5,861 bases of DNA from Nitrospinaceae bacterium (GTDB lineage: Bacteria; Nitrospinota; Nitrospinia; Nitrospinales; VA-1). A program made the position numbers and the translations under genes. The notes beneath the pieces are model-generated. The model was not told the origin of the DNA and made no database searches. It was given only the letters and a program-made list of their open reading frames with translations. Shown piece after piece: positions 4,567 to 5,861 of this stretch (the first letter of the stretch is position 1; each line of letters opens with the position of its first letter). The DNA lies in NCBI GenBank assembly GCA_012961055.1, contig DUAA01000048.1, positions 1,555 to 7,415 on the forward strand, in the 5' to 3' direction.

Positions 4567-4608
4567 GATACTTGATAAAAATCGAGAATAGAATGAATAC
4601 CAAGTATC
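4567..4608. repeat. Inverted repeat GATACTTG/CAAGTATC
   Basis: GATACTTG (4567-4574) and CAAGTATC (4601-4608) are perfect 8-bp inverse complements with a 26-base spacer. A third copy of the ATACTTGA core occurs at 4500-4507, upstream of the proposed promoter. It could be a set of protein binding sites or a leader hairpin. Confidence 0.4.
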
Positions 4609-4637
4609 AGGCTCTAACTTATTGAAAATAAAAGGTG

Positions 4638-4736
4638 ATGTTGAAAACCTCTCGCCCAGAGCTCAAATACCTGATCTCGCAACTAAATAAGATCGCCAAC
4701 AACAAACGTCAAGCTGGATTAAGTATCTTTTCTTAA
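4638..4736 (+). CDS. Possible upstream frame in the parC leader, 32 residues
   Basis: ATG at 4638 opens 32 codons, starting MLKTSRPELKYLISQLNKIA and rich in Lys, Asn and Gln, and ends at TAA 4734-4736, 21 bases before the parC ATG. An AAGG lies only two bases before the ATG, closer than usual. The sequence looks like an amphipathic basic helix but matches no recognised family. It may be a leader peptide that couples translation into parC, which lacks its own clear ribosome binding site, or a chance frame. Confidence 0.3.
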   Translation: MLKTSRPELKYLISQLNKIANNKRQAGLSIFS

Positions 4737-4757
4737 ATGCCAAACTGGTAATTCCCA

Positions 4758-5861
4758 ATGGAGCAGGTAAAAACTTCTGATTTACAAGACGAACTAGAAA
4801 ACAGGTTTTTGACCTATGCACTTTCGACCATTGTCTCCAGATCTCTTCCTGATGTGAGAGATGGTTTGAAACCCATCCATCGCAGGATCCTGTTTGCCAT
4901 GGAAAGTATGGGAATGAATGCCGCAAGCAAACATGTTAAGTCTGCCAAAATAATTGGTGAGGTACTTGGTAAATACCATCCACATGGAGACGCGTCTACT
5001 TATGAGTCTATGGTACGCATGGCTCAGGATTTTTCCATGCGGTACCCTCTTGTTGATGGAAAAGGAAATTTCGGATCACTCGATGGAGACTCCCCAGCCG
5101 CCTACCGTTATACAGAGGGACGTTTGACCCCCATTACGGCATTTTTGTTACGCGACATAAAAAAGGATACCGTAGATTTTCGGGCTAACTACGACAATAC
5201 TTTAAAAGAGCCTGTGGTATTGCCTTCCCGCATACCCAATTTGTTGGTCAACGGGGCTTCCGGCATTGCGGTGGGAATGGCCTGTTCTTTTCCCAGCCAT
5301 AACTTAAAAGAAGTTATGGGCGCTTTAATTTCATTGATCGACACCCCCAAGCAAACCGTGGCGGATATTATGAAGTTTATAAAAGGCCCGGATTTCCCCA
5401 CCGGAGGAATTATTCTCACCAGCAAGCCTGAAATACGAAGAGGTTATGAATCCGGTTCAGGGGCTGTCAAAATTCGGGGAATCTGGAAGACAGAATCTCT
5501 TCCCCGGGGCAAAAAGCAAATCATCATCACGGAAATTCCTTACAGCGTCAACAAAGCCCGGATGATAGAAAAGATCGCTGAAATAATCATCGCTAAAAAG
5601 CTCCCTCCTTTAACCGATGTGAGAGACGAAAGTGATGAAAAAATTCGGGTGGTTCTTGAGATCAAGAGCACCTCGGATGAAAATAAATTGATGAGCTATC
5701 TTTATAAACACACAGATCTGGAAACCAATTTTCAACTTAATTTCACCTGTCTCAAACCCAATGGCGAGCCTGACCGTTTATCTCTGTTAGAGATTTGCCA
5801 ATATTTCCTGGATTTCCGAAAACAGGTAATTAAACGCAGATTAAATTATGAGTTGGTCCTA
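4758..5861 (+). CDS. parC: DNA topoisomerase IV subunit A (ParC), partial
   Basis: The first 368 residues of a type IIA topoisomerase A subunit are present; the gene continues past the right edge. It cuts and rejoins DNA, with ParE as ATPase partner, to unlink daughter chromosomes. Visible are LSTIVSRSLPDVRDGLKPIH (22-41), the winged-helix stretch KYHPHGDASTYESMVRMAQ (72-90), AAYRYTEGRLT (114-124) with active-site Tyr118 after Arg117, the tower region PNLLVNGASGIAVGMA, and the coiled-coil start DVRDESDEKIRVVLEIKS. ParC is preferred over GyrA because AAYRYTE, EPVVLPSRIPNLL and the TEIPY-x-VNKARMIEKIAEI segment are typical of alphaproteobacterial ParC. The GyrA Ser83 position carries Ala79 here, while the acidic residue is kept as Glu83. 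An in-frame TAA six bases upstream makes ATG 4758 the first possible start. No good Shine-Dalgarno sequence is seen. Confidence 0.88.
   Translation, partial: MEQVKTSDLQDELENRFLTYALSTIVSRSLPDVRDGLKPIHRRILFAMESMGMNAASKHVKSAKIIGEVLGKYHPHGDASTYESMVRMAQDFSMRYPLVDGKGNFGSLDGDSPAAYRYTEGRLTPITAFLLRDIKKDTVDFRANYDNTLKEPVVLPSRIPNLLVNGASGIAVGMACSFPSHNLKEVMGALISLIDTPKQTVADIMKFIKGPDFPTGGIILTSKPEIRRGYESGSGAVKIRGIWKTESLPRGKKQIIITEIPYSVNKARMIEKIAEIIIAKKLPPLTDVRDESDEKIRVVLEIKSTSDENKLMSYLYKHTDLETNFQLNFTCLKPNGEPDRLSLLEICQYFLDFRKQVIKRRLNYELVL

Larger units (their letters stand above)
4312..4757. other. Divergent regulatory region between mrp and parC
   Basis: This 446-bp AT-rich region holds several inverted repeats, a plausible parC promoter and a short upstream frame, each entered separately. 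No convincing minus-strand promoter for mrp could be picked out. A TTGACC at 4351-4346 lies too close to the mrp ribosome binding site to be useful. Confidence 0.6.

Noticed and set aside
4663..4985. Minus-strand open frames opposite the start of parC
   Set aside because: They are antisense to the strongly conserved N-terminal part of ParC and show no independent support.
1..5861. CRISPR array, tRNA, rRNA or transposase
   Set aside because: No regularly spaced direct repeats, cloverleaf-type sequence, rRNA segment or transposase-like protein was recognised on either strand.

Overview
The window has the look of a mesophilic Gram-negative bacterial chromosome of moderate to low GC, with ordinary ATG starts, AGGAG-type ribosome binding sites and sigma70-like promoter words. 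The gene families (Mrp-type P-loop ATPases, a DUF971 protein, a YciA-type thioesterase, an alphaproteobacterial-style ParC) do not fix a phylum. A stand-alone PCP_red domain protein in a window with no other chlorophyll-synthesis gene would suit Nitrospinota, Nitrospirota or deltaproteobacterial-type lineages; this is inference from gene content only.

Layout. Positions 1-103 (minus) hold the first 34 codons of a gene that runs off the left edge, followed by a 238-bp divergent promoter region. On the plus strand come two tightly spaced genes: a divergent Mrp/NBP35-like ATPase (342-1220) and a 144-residue protein (1240-1674) with an N-terminal two-CxxC ribbon and a C-terminal PCP_red domain, the module otherwise known at the end of protochlorophyllide reductase subunit B. 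A hairpin-rich gap follows, then a YciA-like acyl-CoA thioesterase whose homologous N-terminus is cut by an in-frame TAG (1928-1930), leaving an open frame at 1967-2308. A degraded REP-like palindrome lies just after it.

On the minus strand, read from right to left, is a probable operon: canonical mrp/apbC with an N-terminal DUF59 (MIP18) domain (4311-3214), a 117-bp gap holding a perfect Shine-Dalgarno sequence and a 33-codon frame, a DUF971 protein (3096-2767), a possible 54-residue frame (2641-2477), and a strong intrinsic terminator (2463-2430). Mrp and DUF971 are the two parts fused in plant chloroplast HCF101, so this cluster is probably an Fe-S cluster carrier unit. A 446-bp divergent region (4312-4757), rich in inverted and direct repeats, separates it from parC (4758 to the right edge), the topoisomerase IV A subunit. 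parC lacks a clear ribosome binding site and is preceded by a 32-codon upstream frame.

The main theme is Fe-S or metallocofactor handling: two Mrp-family ATPases in one window, each next to a small Cys-rich partner. The canonical one pairs with DUF971. The divergent one pairs with a CxxC-PCP_red protein, which is the least explained and most interesting unit here.
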